From Bradyrhizobium oligotrophicum S58 (lineage in GTDB: Bacteria; Pseudomonadota; Alphaproteobacteria; Rhizobiales; Xanthobacteraceae), in contig NC_020453.1 of the NCBI RefSeq assembly GCF_000344805.1, positions 5,799,001 to 5,863,000 of the forward strand: a DNA stretch of 64,000 bases, written 5' to 3'. The translations under genes were made by a program, and so were the position numbers. Under the pieces are notes generated by a model. It had not been told where the DNA came from. It saw only the letters and a program-made list of their open reading frames with translations, and did no database searches. This document shows positions 17,238-26,590 of this stretch, in pieces (the first letter of the stretch is position 1; the number at the start of each line of letters is the position of its first letter).

Positions 17238-18497
17238 ATGTCGAACTTCAGGACCGTCACCGTCAAGGGCCGCCAGTTCCGCGTCCGCGCGGGCGACGTG
17301 CTGCTCGATGGCGCGCTCGCCAACGGCGTCGAGATCCCGTTCGACTGCCGCGCCGGCACCTGCGGCACCTGCATGGTTCATGTCTCCAAGGGCCAGACGG
17401 TGTGCGGCGAGACGCACACGCAAGGCATGATCTATGCGTGCCAGGCACGCGTGGTGTCCGATCTCGATGTCGAGATGGAGGACGTGCCCGAGATCGATAC
17501 CAGCAAGGCGCGGCTCGTCGGCCTGCGCGAGGTCGCGCCCGACATCATGGAGCTGATGATCGCCCCTGAGAAGAGCATCAGCTATCTGCCGGGGCAGTAT
17601 TTCAAGTTCACCTTCAACGGCTATCCGGCACGCGCCTACAGCCCGACGGCGTCGTTCGACGGCCGCATCGGCGGCCGCGTCATCCATCTCAACATCAAGA
17701 AGGTGCGCGGCGGGCGTGTCACGACTGCGCTCGGCAGCGGCATTCGTCCCGGGCATCGGCTGCGCATCCAGGGTCCGTACGGCCACGCGTTTCTTCGTCC
17801 GGGCGGCACCGGCCGGCTGATCCTCGTCGGCAGCGGCACCGGCTTCGCACCGATCTGGGCGATCGCGGCGATGGCGCTGCGCGAGAACCGCAGCCGGCCG
17901 ATGGTGATCATCGCCGGCGCCAAGAAGCTGCAACAGCTCTACATGACGCCGATCCTGGCGCAATTGGCGCGGCTGCCGAACGTGACGATCATTCCGACCG
18001 TCGAGGAAGGCCCGATCGATCATCCCTCGATCCGCACCGGGCGCATCGAGCCGCACATGCCGACACTGACAGCCTCCGACGTCGTCTATGCCTGCGGCTC
18101 GCCGCGCATGGTCAGCGCGCTCGCCGGCATGGTCGAGAAGGCCGGCGCGACCTTCTATGCCGACCCGTTCGACTCCGCGCCGCCGGAAGCGCCGTCCGGC
18201 CTGATCGGACGCATCAAGACGCTGGTGGCGCGACGGCCGGCCGAGCCGGAGCCGAGCCGCGACAGCGGCAAGGGCCGCGAGGCCTCGCTCGATCCGTTCG
18301 AGCGCGCGCTGTCGCTGGTGCCGAAGGATCCGATCGATGACGATCTCGGCCTGCGCCGCCCCGAGCCACGCCGCAGCACAGCCGCCGAGCGCGACCATGC
18401 GCTATCGCTGGTCCACGAGCGCGCCGCGCGCGGCGATCCCGCGCGGCTGCAGGAGAGGACACGCCGCGCGGGCGAGATGGCGTCGGGGCATGTGTGA
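17238..18497 (+). CDS. [2Fe-2S] ferredoxin-FAD-NAD(P)H reductase with C-terminal extension
   Basis: A 419-residue iron-sulfur flavoprotein, with ATG at 17238 behind GGGGAG. Residues 1-90 form a plant-type ferredoxin domain (DCRAGTCGTC gives C-x4-C-x2-C; the fourth cysteine is in IYACQA). The FAD/NAD reductase fold follows, with ARAYSPTAS (flavin), LVGSGTGFAPIWA (NAD) and VYACGSPRMVSAL. This layout is that of oxygenase reductases and NqrF-like proteins. After about residue 320 comes a charged tail of about 100 residues that standard reductases lack; it contains two related ALSLV segments. The gene is 57 bases downstream of the membrane iron-sulfur gene and surely co-transcribed. Confidence 0.88.
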   Translation: MSNFRTVTVKGRQFRVRAGDVLLDGALANGVEIPFDCRAGTCGTCMVHVSKGQTVCGETHTQGMIYACQARVVSDLDVEMEDVPEIDTSKARLVGLREVAPDIMELMIAPEKSISYLPGQYFKFTFNGYPARAYSPTASFDGRIGGRVIHLNIKKVRGGRVTTALGSGIRPGHRLRIQGPYGHAFLRPGGTGRLILVGSGTGFAPIWAIAAMALRENRSRPMVIIAGAKKLQQLYMTPILAQLARLPNVTIIPTVEEGPIDHPSIRTGRIEPHMPTLTASDVVYACGSPRMVSALAGMVEKAGATFYADPFDSAPPEAPSGLIGRIKTLVARRPAEPEPSRDSGKGREASLDPFERALSLVPKDPIDDDLGLRRPEPRRSTAAERDHALSLVHERAARGDPARLQERTRRAGEMASGHV

Positions 18498-18520
18498 GGA
18501 AGCGCCTGCCCCATCCCCGC

Positions 18521-18672
18521 CGTCACTCCGGGGCGCTCGCGTCAGCGAGCGAGCCCGGAGTCCATAGCCACGAAAGGAAGTGACGAGGCACGATCGTCGC
18601 TCAGTTCGTATCACTCACGACCGCTGCGGCGTACGGATTCCGGGCTCGCGCTGCGCGCGCCCCGGAATGACG
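18521..18672. repeat. Family B inverted-repeat element, copy 2
   Basis: The left arm CGTCACTCCGGGGCGCTCG...GAGCCCGGAGTC is answered by GGATTCCGGGCTCGCGC and GCGCGCCCCGGAATGACGG. The loop is longer than in the copy at 7460-7563. It occupies the gap between convergent genes. Confidence 0.78.
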
Positions 18673-18702
18673 GCGTATGTGGATGCGTCGTGGGCTCAAA
18701 TT

Positions 18703-19875
18703 TCAAATCAGCTTGCGCCGTGCCAGGCTGCGCATCAGCGCGCCGACCCCGAAGGTCCACGGCTCGCATTCGTCGCTGTTGCGCATGCGGTTGACGAGGC
18801 GGCCGAGCTGCGGGGCTGAAATGGTGACGATGTCGTCGCGCTTGTGGGTGAAGCCCTGCCCCGGTGCGTCGCGGTCCTTCACCGGCGCGAACATGGTGCC
18901 GAGGAACAGCGCAAAGCCGTCGGGATATTGATGCACGGCGCCGATGGTCTGGGCGACGAGGTCGGTCGGATCGCGGCTGATCTTCGAAATCGAGGAATGG
19001 CCGTCGAGCACGAAGCCGTCGCTGCCGGTGACGTTCAGCGCAACGTCCATCTTCCTGACGTCGTCGAGCGTAAAACTCTTGTCGAACAGGCGCAGCAAGG
19101 CGCCGATGGCGCAGGAGGCGTTGTTGTCCTTGGCCTTGGACAGCAGCAGCGCCGAGCGGCCCTCGAAGTCGCGCAAGTTCACGTCGTTGCCGAGCATGGC
19201 GCCGACGATCCTGCCGCGGCTCGACACCGCCAGCACGACCTCCGGCTCCGGGTTGTTCCAGGTCGATTTCGGATGCAGTCCCGCATCCATGCCGGTGCCG
19301 ACCGACGACAAGGTGGGCGCCTTGGTGAAGACCTCGGCATCGGGGCCGATGCCGACCTCGAGATACTGGCTCCAGGCGTTCTGCTCGATCAGCACCTGCT
19401 TGAGGTGCATCGCCTGGTCGGAGCCAGGCTTCAGCTTGGAGAAATCGTCGCCGACGAGACGCACCACCTCGGTGCGGATCGCCTCGGCGGAGGCCGGATT
19501 GCCGCGCGCGCGCTCCTCGATGACGCGCTCCAGCATCGAGATCGCGAAGGTGACGCCGGCGGCCTTCAGCACCTGCAGGTCGACCGGCGCCAGCAGCCAG
19601 GGTTTGGCGGGATCGCGGCGGTCGGGCGGGGTGTTGGCGAGAATGTCGGCGAGATCGCCGATGCGCTGTCCGCCCATGCCGCGGAGCGCGCTGGCAGGAT
19701 CGTCCTGCTCGCACAGCGCGCTGACCGTCGGGAAAGCCGAGGTGACGTCATAGACGCCATCATCGCGGACGGCCACGACGGCCGGACCATCGACGTCGGG
19801 CCGCCAGACCCGGCCGACAAGCGTTCCGCTGGTGCCGTCATCGGGCAATACGGATTCGGGCGTGAGATTAATCAT
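18703..19875 (-). CDS. Fumarylacetoacetase-fold protein (2-keto-3-deoxy-sugar-acid dehydratase-like)
   Basis: A 390-residue protein of the FAH superfamily. The metal-binding core is NNPEPEVVLAV, and LGNDVNLRDFEGRSALLLSKAKDNN is typical of the long (about 385-390 residue) branch. That branch includes Caulobacter XylX and LRA6-type enzymes, which dehydrate 2-keto-3-deoxy-pentonates to 2-oxoglutarate semialdehyde. The substrate call is inferred from length and motif. A link to the dehydratase, lactonase and aldehyde dehydrogenase genes some 9 kb to the left is plausible but not proven. Confidence 0.78.
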   Translation of the reverse strand: MINLTPESVLPDDGTSGTLVGRVWRPDVDGPAVVAVRDDGVYDVTSAFPTVSALCEQDDPASALRGMGGQRIGDLADILANTPPDRRDPAKPWLLAPVDLQVLKAAGVTFAISMLERVIEERARGNPASAEAIRTEVVRLVGDDFSKLKPGSDQAMHLKQVLIEQNAWSQYLEVGIGPDAEVFTKAPTLSSVGTGMDAGLHPKSTWNNPEPEVVLAVSSRGRIVGAMLGNDVNLRDFEGRSALLLSKAKDNNASCAIGALLRLFDKSFTLDDVRKMDVALNVTGSDGFVLDGHSSISKISRDPTDLVAQTIGAVHQYPDGFALFLGTMFAPVKDRDAPGQGFTHKRDDIVTISAPQLGRLVNRMRNSDECEPWTFGVGALMRSLARRKLI

Positions 19876-19989
19876 GACGGCGTGCTCCCCTGTTGTTCTT
19901 GTTGCTCAGGGCACACCTAGCATCGGCGCTGGCCGGCTCCAAGCCACGCACAGTCTCATTCTGGGCGGAGCGGAGCGACGGAGCGCCGC

Positions 19990-21045
19990 TCAGGGATTCG
20001 GCGAGCTCTCGCCGGCGACCTGCAGCAGTTGCGAGCGGCGGACGCGCTCGCGATGGGCGGTGTAGAGGCCGCTGGAGACGATGAAGGCGGCGCCGACGAT
20101 GGTCCAGACGTCGGGCACCTCGCCGAACACCAGGAAGCCGAGGATGCTGACCCACAGCAGCTGGGTGTAGGAGAACGGCGCCAGCACCGAGGCGTCCGCA
20201 TAGCGGAACGCCAGCACCACGATCCACTGCCCCATGGTCGAGGCGACCCCGACCAGCACGCCGAAGGCGATGTCCTGCCAGGACGGCGTGGTCCACACGA
20301 ACGGCACCATCGCCGAGAGCAGGCAGACGCCGGCGATCGACGAATAGGACATGATCGTGATCGCGTGCTCGCGCCCGCTCATCATGCGCGTCATGATCAA
20401 GGTGCAGGCCCAGGCGAAGGCCGAGACGATCGGAAACAGCGCGGCAAGATGGAACGCGCCGGTGCCGGGTCGAAGGATGACGAGAACGCCGCACAGGCCG
20501 ACCGCGGTCGCGATCCAGCGCCGCAGGCCGACCTTCTCGCTGAGGAAGATGATCGACAGCGCGGTGACGAACAGCGGCGCGACGAAACCGGTGGCGGAAG
20601 CTTCGGCAATCGGCAGATAGCGCAGGCCGGTGATGAAGAAGACCGAGGACCCCAACAGCGCAACGCCGCGCAGCAACTGGAACTTGAGCTGTCCGGTGCG
20701 CATCGCAAACAGCGGCGAGCCCGGGATCATCGCCGGCACCATGATCAGCGCGAATACGACGAAGCGGATCCAGGTGATCTCGATCGAGGGCAGCGTCTTC
20801 GACAGATATTTTGCCGTCACGTCCGAGGTGCCGAGGAACACGGTCGACAGCAGGATCAGCGCGATGCCGCGGAACGGCCGGTCGGCGCGGGCGGGCGCGC
20901 GCTTGCGCTGATCTCGCGGCTTCTCCTGCACGGACGTGGGCACGTCGTCGAGGCGCGCGGCGGCAGCCGCACTCGGTGGCGGGGTCACGGTCGAACTCGA
21001 AGTTGAGGAGACAGGACGATTCGGTGAGTGGCGACAAAACGCCAA
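19990..21045 (-). CDS. EamA/DMT-family transporter
   Basis: Up to 351 residues with ten predicted membrane helices in two EamA repeats (from about residue 58 to the end). The first repeat includes FLGTSDVTAKYLSKTLPSIEITWIRF. The longest frame opens with a TTG and a proline/serine/alanine-rich, probably partly untranslated, leader. GTG codons at 20988 or 20943 are reasonable alternative starts. The family exports amino acids, nucleobases or other metabolites; no substrate can be named. It is 114 bases upstream of the FAH-fold gene on the same strand. Confidence 0.82.
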   Translation of the reverse strand: MAFCRHSPNRPVSSTSSSTVTPPPSAAAAARLDDVPTSVQEKPRDQRKRAPARADRPFRGIALILLSTVFLGTSDVTAKYLSKTLPSIEITWIRFVVFALIMVPAMIPGSPLFAMRTGQLKFQLLRGVALLGSSVFFITGLRYLPIAEASATGFVAPLFVTALSIIFLSEKVGLRRWIATAVGLCGVLVILRPGTGAFHLAALFPIVSAFAWACTLIMTRMMSGREHAITIMSYSSIAGVCLLSAMVPFVWTTPSWQDIAFGVLVGVASTMGQWIVVLAFRYADASVLAPFSYTQLLWVSILGFLVFGEVPDVWTIVGAAFIVSSGLYTAHRERVRRSQLLQVAGESSPNP

Positions 21046-21140
21046 TCACGGCGTCGCGACAACCCATGGAAAGCGGGCAGCCGATATGCGCTGGCTACGC
21101 GCCGGAGTAGCAAACATCCGTAATTTTCCGTGATGCTGCA

Positions 21141-21980
21141 CTACAGCATGGGCAGGCCGCGCGGCTTGGGCCCGCGCGGAAAGGCGCGGTCGATCGCGGC
21201 GATCTCGGCTGCGGTGAGATCGATGTCACCGGCCGCGGCGTTCTGCTCGGCATGCTCCGGCCGCGACGCTTTGGGGATCGCGAGCAGCGACGACGCCCGC
21301 GTCAGGAAAGCGAGCGCGACCTGGCGCGGCGTTGCGCCGTGCTGTTCGGCGATCCCTTGCAGTACCTCGCCGCCGGTGCTGCGGCGTTCCGGAAAGTCGT
21401 CATGGCCGAACGGCGAATAGGCGACCACGGCGACGCCGTGCTGGCCGCACCACGGGATGACCGCATGCTCGATGGCGCGCTCCTGCAGATGGTAGAGCAC
21501 CTGGTTGCAGGCGATCTTGCCCTCGCCCGCGACGTCGAGCAGTTCTTCGAGATCGTCGACGTCGAAATTGCTGACGCCCCAGGACGCGATCTTGCCGGCG
21601 GCCTTCAGCTCCTCGAACGCTGCCACCGTCTCCTCCAGCGGATGGGAGCCCGGCCAATGCAGCAGATAGCAGTCGAGGCGGTCGGTCTTGAGCCGCTTCA
21701 GCGAACGCTCGCAGGCGGTGATGGTGCCCTTGCGCGAGGCGTTGCTCGGCAGCACTTTCGACACCAGGAACACCTCGTCGCGCCGCCCGGCGATCGCCTC
21801 GGCGATGACCAGCTCGGCATCGCCATACATCTCCGCAGTGTCGATGTGGCTCATGCCGAGATCGAGCCCACGCCGCAACGTGGCAATGGCGCGGCTGCGA
21901 TCGGCGTGGTCGAGATACCAGGTGCCCTGCCCGATAACGGAGACGCCAGCCCCGCCGGTTCCGAATGTCTTGTGCTTCAT
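21141..21980 (-). CDS. Aldo/keto reductase
   Basis: A 279-residue TIM-barrel oxidoreductase starting at MKHKTFG; four extra codons upstream are possible. The catalytic tetrad is visible: aspartate and tyrosine in DTAEMYGDAE, lysine in LVSKVLPSN, and histidine in YLLHWPG. The NADPH-binding IPKASRPEHAEQN segment near the C-terminus completes the family pattern. It should reduce aldehydes or ketones; substrate unknown. Confidence 0.9.
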   Translation of the reverse strand: MKHKTFGTGGAGVSVIGQGTWYLDHADRSRAIATLRRGLDLGMSHIDTAEMYGDAELVIAEAIAGRRDEVFLVSKVLPSNASRKGTITACERSLKRLKTDRLDCYLLHWPGSHPLEETVAAFEELKAAGKIASWGVSNFDVDDLEELLDVAGEGKIACNQVLYHLQERAIEHAVIPWCGQHGVAVVAYSPFGHDDFPERRSTGGEVLQGIAEQHGATPRQVALAFLTRASSLLAIPKASRPEHAEQNAAAGDIDLTAAEIAAIDRAFPRGPKPRGLPML

Positions 21981-22026
21981 GCGGGCGAGCATAGAGGATG
22001 GGGCGCGCGTCGTCGATCACCCCACG

Positions 22027-22110
22027 CCGTCATTGCGAGGAGCCGCAGGCGACGAAGCAATCCAGAGTCGTCGCGGGACCCTGGATTGCGTCGCTTCGCT
22101 CGCAATGACG
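22027..22110. repeat. Family A inverted-repeat element, copy 3
   Basis: CGTCATTGCGAGGAGCC and GACGAAGCAATCCAGAG pair with CTGGATTGCGTCGCTTCG and CTCGCAATGACG. It lies between the aldo/keto reductase start and the nasC stop. Confidence 0.82.
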
Positions 22111-22148
22111 AGGGCTGCGCCCTCGTCCGACCGCCGCAGCGCTTTGCT

Positions 22149-24842
22149 TCAGCTCGCCACCTTCACGGAGCCTGCGTCCTGCGCCGGCACCTGCGCGATC
22201 AGCCGCTTCATCTCGGGAATGCACGAGCCGCAATTGGTGCCGGCCTTGAGCTGCGCACCGATCGCGGCCGGCGTGCGCGCGCCGGCCGCGATCGCGTCGC
22301 AGATCGTGTCGCGGCCGACGCCGAAGCAGGCGCAGACGATCGGGCCGCCGCCGACGCCATCGGGCGCGCGGCCGGACAGCAGCATGCGGCGCTGCTCGTC
22401 GTCGAGGCGATCGGCGGAAAACATCGTCTTCACGACGTTCCAGTCGCCGGCATCGTGGCCCGGTCCGACGAAGACACAGGTCGCGATGCGGTCGCCGGCG
22501 AACGACGCGGCGCGATAGACGCCGCCGCCGACATCCATGTAGTCGGCGACGTCGTCGGTGGCGTGGGCCTTCAGCCAGGCCGGCCAGCGCATGAGGTCGC
22601 CATTGTCGGCGAACAGATAGCCGAAGCCGCCCGAAACCGTGGCGCGCACCCACCACAGATTGGACGGCAGCGCGAGCTCGGTGCGCGACAGGATGAAGCC
22701 GCGGAACACGTACTCGTAGGGGCTGATCGCGGCCGGCGTCGCCTTGGCCTCGGGTTGGCCGGAGAACGGATCGGTGTGGGAGGCGACCAGCGCGCCGACA
22801 CGGCCATGCGAGGCATTGCTCTCGTTCCAATGGATCGGCGCGAACAGCATGCCGCGCTGCTGCCGCTCGCTGACCACGACCTTGAGGATGCACTGGCCGT
22901 GATCGGTGATCACCTTGGCGAAGCCGTCATGCATCAGGCCGTATTTCAGCGCATCGTCCGGATGCACCTCGACGAACGGCTCCGGCAGATGTGCCCCGAG
23001 CCGCGGGCTCAGGCCCGTGCGGGTCATCGTGTGCCACTGGTCGCGGATGCGCCCGGTGTTCAGGCGCAACGGGCGCGCGGCGGTGGTCTCGTCGCGCAGC
23101 GCCGGCACCTCGGGGGCGACGAAGCGCGCCTTGCGATCGTTGGTGAAGAAGGCGCCATCGGCGAAGAAGCGTGGTGACGGCGGCTTGCCCGCAGGCGCCG
23201 GCCACTGCACCGGCGCCAGAGAGTCATATTCATCGTCGCTGAGCGTCGCCAGCGCGCCGATGTCGAAGTCGCGGCTGCCGTCGTTCTCGAACGCCGACAG
23301 CGCCGCATGCTCGCGGAACACGTCGGCCGCAGACATGTAGTCGAAAGCCGCAGTGTGGCCGAGCCGCTTGCCGACCTGGCTGACGATCCACCAGTCCGGC
23401 ATGGCCTCGCCGGCCGGCGCCAGGAAGGCGCGCTGGCGCGAGATGCGCCGCTCGGAATTGGTCACGGTGCCCGACTTCTCGCCCCAGGCCTGCGCCGGCA
23501 GCAGCACGTGGACGCCGGCATCGACGGTGTCGTTGGAGCGGACGTTCTCGGAGACGACCAGCAGCTCGAGCTTCTTCAAGGCAGAGCGGACCAGATCGGC
23601 GTCCGGCAGCGACACCGCCGGATTGGTGCCGATCACCCACAGCGCCTTGATCTCGCCGCGCGCGATCGCCTCGAACATCGCGACCGCCTTCAGCCCCTCA
23701 TGGGTGGCGATGTCGGGCGCCTTCCAGAAGCGGCGGACACGATCGATGTCCGGCGGCGTGAAGCCCATATGGGCGGCGAGCTGGTTGGCGAGGCCGCCGA
23801 CCTCGCGGCCGCCCATCGCGTTGGGCTGGCCGGTCAGCGAGAATGGCCCCATGCCGGGCTTGCCGATGCGCGCGGTGGCGAGGTGGCAATTGAGGATCGC
23901 ATTGACCTTGTCGGTGCCCTGCGCCGACTGGTTGACCCCCTGCGAATACAGCGTGACGACCTTGGGCGTGTCGCGGAACAGCTTGAAGAAGGCGGCGACG
24001 TCAGGCTCGGACAGGCCGGTGGCGAGCGCGGTCGCTGCGGTGCTGCCGGCAAGGCTGCGGGCGCGTGCGAGGGTCTCGTCAAAGCCCGCCGTGTGGCGCG
24101 CAATGTAGTCGCCATCGAGCGCGCCGCTGTCGGCGAGGTGCACCAGCAGGCCGGAGAACAGCGCCGCATCGGTGCCCGGCTTCAATCCCAGGAACAGATC
24201 GGCTTCGCTCGAGGTGTCGGTGCGGCGCGGATCGATGACGACGAACTTGGCCCCACGGGTCTGCTTGTTGGCCAGCATGCGCTGGTACAGCACCGGGTGG
24301 CACCAGGCCGCGTTGCTGCCGACGAAGACGAGAAGATCGGCCTGGTCGAGATCCTCATAGGTGCCGGGCACCGTGTCGGCGCCGAAGGCGCGGCGGTGGC
24401 CGGCGACCGACGAGGCCATGCACAGCCGCGAATTGGTGTCGACATTGGCCGAGCCGAGAAAGCCCTTCATCAGCTTGTTGGCGACGTAGTAGTCCTCGGT
24501 CAGCATCTGGCCCGAGAGATAGAACGCGACCGCGTCCTCGCCGTCGCGGGCGACGATATGCTTCAGCCGGGTCGCGACGTGGTCGAGCGCATCGCTCCAC
24601 GCCACCCGCTGCATGCCGCCCTTGCAGCGGATCATCGGATAGAGCAGCCGGCTCTCGAGCCCCAGCGTCTCGCCGAGCGCCGAGCCCTTCGAGCAGAGCC
24701 GGCCGAGATTGGCCGGATGCGACGGATCTCCGGAGATCGCGGCGCCGCCGCTGCCGTCGGGCGTGGCCAGCACGCCGCAACCGACGCCGCAGTAAGGACA
24801 GGCCGTGCGCACCGTGCGCAGCTTCGTATCGACTGTCGTCAT
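22149..24842 (-). CDS. nasC: Assimilatory nitrate reductase catalytic subunit
   Basis: An 897-residue molybdopterin oxidoreductase; the ATG at 24842 puts the 4Fe-4S motif ACPYCGVGCGV at residues 14-24, with a fourth cysteine in RLCSKGSALG. SNAAWCHP lies where the molybdenum-cofactor site is expected. The last 60 residues form a BFD-type [2Fe-2S] domain (VCACFGVGRDTICDAI and GTNCGSCIPEMKRLI), as in NasA/NasC that take electrons from a flavoprotein. It reduces nitrate to nitrite in the cytoplasm. The gene follows flp by 19 bases. Confidence 0.95.
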   Translation of the reverse strand: MTTVDTKLRTVRTACPYCGVGCGVLATPDGSGGAAISGDPSHPANLGRLCSKGSALGETLGLESRLLYPMIRCKGGMQRVAWSDALDHVATRLKHIVARDGEDAVAFYLSGQMLTEDYYVANKLMKGFLGSANVDTNSRLCMASSVAGHRRAFGADTVPGTYEDLDQADLLVFVGSNAAWCHPVLYQRMLANKQTRGAKFVVIDPRRTDTSSEADLFLGLKPGTDAALFSGLLVHLADSGALDGDYIARHTAGFDETLARARSLAGSTAATALATGLSEPDVAAFFKLFRDTPKVVTLYSQGVNQSAQGTDKVNAILNCHLATARIGKPGMGPFSLTGQPNAMGGREVGGLANQLAAHMGFTPPDIDRVRRFWKAPDIATHEGLKAVAMFEAIARGEIKALWVIGTNPAVSLPDADLVRSALKKLELLVVSENVRSNDTVDAGVHVLLPAQAWGEKSGTVTNSERRISRQRAFLAPAGEAMPDWWIVSQVGKRLGHTAAFDYMSAADVFREHAALSAFENDGSRDFDIGALATLSDDEYDSLAPVQWPAPAGKPPSPRFFADGAFFTNDRKARFVAPEVPALRDETTAARPLRLNTGRIRDQWHTMTRTGLSPRLGAHLPEPFVEVHPDDALKYGLMHDGFAKVITDHGQCILKVVVSERQQRGMLFAPIHWNESNASHGRVGALVASHTDPFSGQPEAKATPAAISPYEYVFRGFILSRTELALPSNLWWVRATVSGGFGYLFADNGDLMRWPAWLKAHATDDVADYMDVGGGVYRAASFAGDRIATCVFVGPGHDAGDWNVVKTMFSADRLDDEQRRMLLSGRAPDGVGGGPIVCACFGVGRDTICDAIAAGARTPAAIGAQLKAGTNCGSCIPEMKRLIAQVPAQDAGSVKVAS

Positions 24843-24861
24843 CGTCGTGCGCGGCCCCTTC

Positions 24862-26076
24862 TCACGCTGCCTGCGGCCGCGCTGCTGCGCGGCCAAACAT
24901 CATCGCCGTCCGGATCGATGCAATCGGCTCGCGGTTGCGGATCAGGTCGCGATACCACAGCGCGTCCTGAGTCTCCCCGATCAGCACGGCGCCGGTGAGG
25001 CGGCCGTCGGCGACGACGAGCTTTTTGTAGATGCCGCGCCTGGCATCGTTCAGCACCATCGCCTCGCTGCCCTCGGCCCCCATGAAATCACCGGCCGAGA
25101 ACACCGACACGCCCGAGACCTTGAGATTGGTCGAGACGACGCTGCCGCCATAGGCCGCCTTGCGACCGGCCAGATGCCGCGCCAGCACCCGCGCCTGCTC
25201 ATAGGCCGGCTCCACCAGGCCATAGCAGGTGCCGCGATGCTCGGCGCATTCACCGAGCGCGAAGATGCCCGGCGCCGAGGTCTGCATCGCATCGTCGACG
25301 ACGATGCCACGGTTGACGGCAAGCCCCGCCTCCTTCGCCAAGGTCACGTTCGGCCGGATGCCGGCAGCGAAGATCACCGCGTCCGCGGCGAGGCGCCGCC
25401 CGTCGGCCAGCTCGACGCCCTCGACGCGGCCTTCGCCGTGGATGGAAGCCGTGCTGGCATTGAGCAGAACCTCGATCCCCTTGCGCGCCACCAGCGACTT
25501 CAGCAACGCGGCGGCCGGCGCATCGAGCTGGCGTTCCATCAGGCGGTCCATCAGGTGCAACAACGTCACCTTGGCGCCGGCACGCGCCAGACCATAGGCC
25601 GCTTCCAGCCCGAGCAGCCCGCCGCCGACCACCACCACGCGGCCTTTCTTCGCCGCCAGCGCCAGAAGCACGTCGGTATCGCGGCTGTCGCGGAACGTGT
25701 GCACGCCCGGCAGATCCGCGCCCGGCACCGGAAGCCGCAGGGGCAGCGAACCGGTGGCCAGGACCAGGCGCGAGAACGCCACGTTCTCGTCGTTCTCGAT
25801 CTGGAGCTCGCGGCGGCCGACATCGAGGCCGGTCGCGCGCGCGCCGTACTTCAACGTCACGCCGCGCTCGCGCCACCAGGACGCCGGCTTGAGCTCGATC
25901 TCGTGTGATTCGGCCTCGCCGGCCAGCACCGATGACAGCAGCACGCGGTTGTAAGCGAGCCGCGGCTCTTCGCCAATGACGGCGATCGCATAGCGGCCGA
26001 GCGCGGTCTGCGACAGCTCCTCGACCAGCTTTGCAGCGGCCATTCCATTGCCGACGATGACGAGTGGTTCGCTCAA
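24862..26076 (-). CDS. flp: FAD-dependent NAD(P)H oxidoreductase of the nitrate-assimilation cluster
   Basis: A 404-residue flavoprotein of the NirB/NasB N-terminal type. The FAD motif VIVGNGMAAAKLVEEL is at residues 6-21, the NAD motif VVVVGGGLLGLEAAYGLARAG lies near 145-165, and the FAD-binding APGIFALGECAEH follows. It lacks the sirohaem nitrite-reductase domains. By analogy with the characterised narK-bjgb-flp-nasC operon of Bradyrhizobium it should pass electrons from NAD(P)H to NasC and support nitric oxide handling by Bjgb. It is 4 bases from bjgb. Confidence 0.9.
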   Translation of the reverse strand: MSEPLVIVGNGMAAAKLVEELSQTALGRYAIAVIGEEPRLAYNRVLLSSVLAGEAESHEIELKPASWWRERGVTLKYGARATGLDVGRRELQIENDENVAFSRLVLATGSLPLRLPVPGADLPGVHTFRDSRDTDVLLALAAKKGRVVVVGGGLLGLEAAYGLARAGAKVTLLHLMDRLMERQLDAPAAALLKSLVARKGIEVLLNASTASIHGEGRVEGVELADGRRLAADAVIFAAGIRPNVTLAKEAGLAVNRGIVVDDAMQTSAPGIFALGECAEHRGTCYGLVEPAYEQARVLARHLAGRKAAYGGSVVSTNLKVSGVSVFSAGDFMGAEGSEAMVLNDARRGIYKKLVVADGRLTGAVLIGETQDALWYRDLIRNREPIASIRTAMMFGRAAARPQAA

Positions 26077-26080
26077 GGAT

Positions 26081-26506
26081 CTACTCCGCCGCCTGCGCCT
26101 TGCCGTAGGCTTCTGAAATCATGTAGCCGGACAGCGTGCCGTAGGCGGCCGTCCAGGCCTGTGCAACGTCATCGGTCCATGCGTCACCGAGCCCCTTCTC
26201 CAGCGTCCATAGCAGCGCGGACCCCACGACGGGATAATGCTCCGGCTTGGCGCCGTAGCCGACATGACGCTTGGCGAGCGCGCTCGCCGCCGGCAGGATC
26301 GCCGGCAAATTGGTCAACCCGTTCACGACGACCGCCAAGGTCGCCATCAGCTTCTTGCGCTGCTCGGTGAGATCGTCGGGAAACATTGCGCGGACCTGCG
26401 GCGCGACCTCGAACAGGCGATCGTAAAAGATCGTCGCGGCCTGATCGGAGATCGGCGCGACCTTGGCGAAGCTATCCTGAACCAATTCGATCTGAGACGG
26501 CGTCAT
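26081..26506 (-). CDS. bjgb: Single-domain bacterial haemoglobin
   Basis: A 141-residue globin. The expected proximal histidine is H81 in ALAKRHVGYG, the distal-pocket tyrosine is Y28 in IFYDRLFEVAP, and the FPDD...KKLMATL pattern matches the globin domain of flavohaemoglobins without the reductase part. In Bradyrhizobium the protein removes nitric oxide formed during nitrate assimilation. It is separated from nrtC by 84 bases and from flp by 4. Confidence 0.94.
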   Translation of the reverse strand: MTPSQIELVQDSFAKVAPISDQAATIFYDRLFEVAPQVRAMFPDDLTEQRKKLMATLAVVVNGLTNLPAILPAASALAKRHVGYGAKPEHYPVVGSALLWTLEKGLGDAWTDDVAQAWTAAYGTLSGYMISEAYGKAQAAE

Positions 26507-26590
26507 CGGAAATCCTTAGGTTGGAAACGAGAACCCGTTAGTCGCCCGGGGCGGAGGACGGTTCGATTCGTCCTCGGCCTTCCGAAATCG

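Noticed and set aside
17232..17245. TTGATCATGTCGAA overlapping the reductase start as a FixK box
   Set aside because: It has CGAA in place of TCAA and overlaps the start codon, a position unsuited to activation.
15851..17569. 572-codon frame overlapping the membrane iron-sulfur gene
   Set aside because: Different phase from the frame carrying the cysteine motif and membrane helices; its product is arginine-rich without helices.
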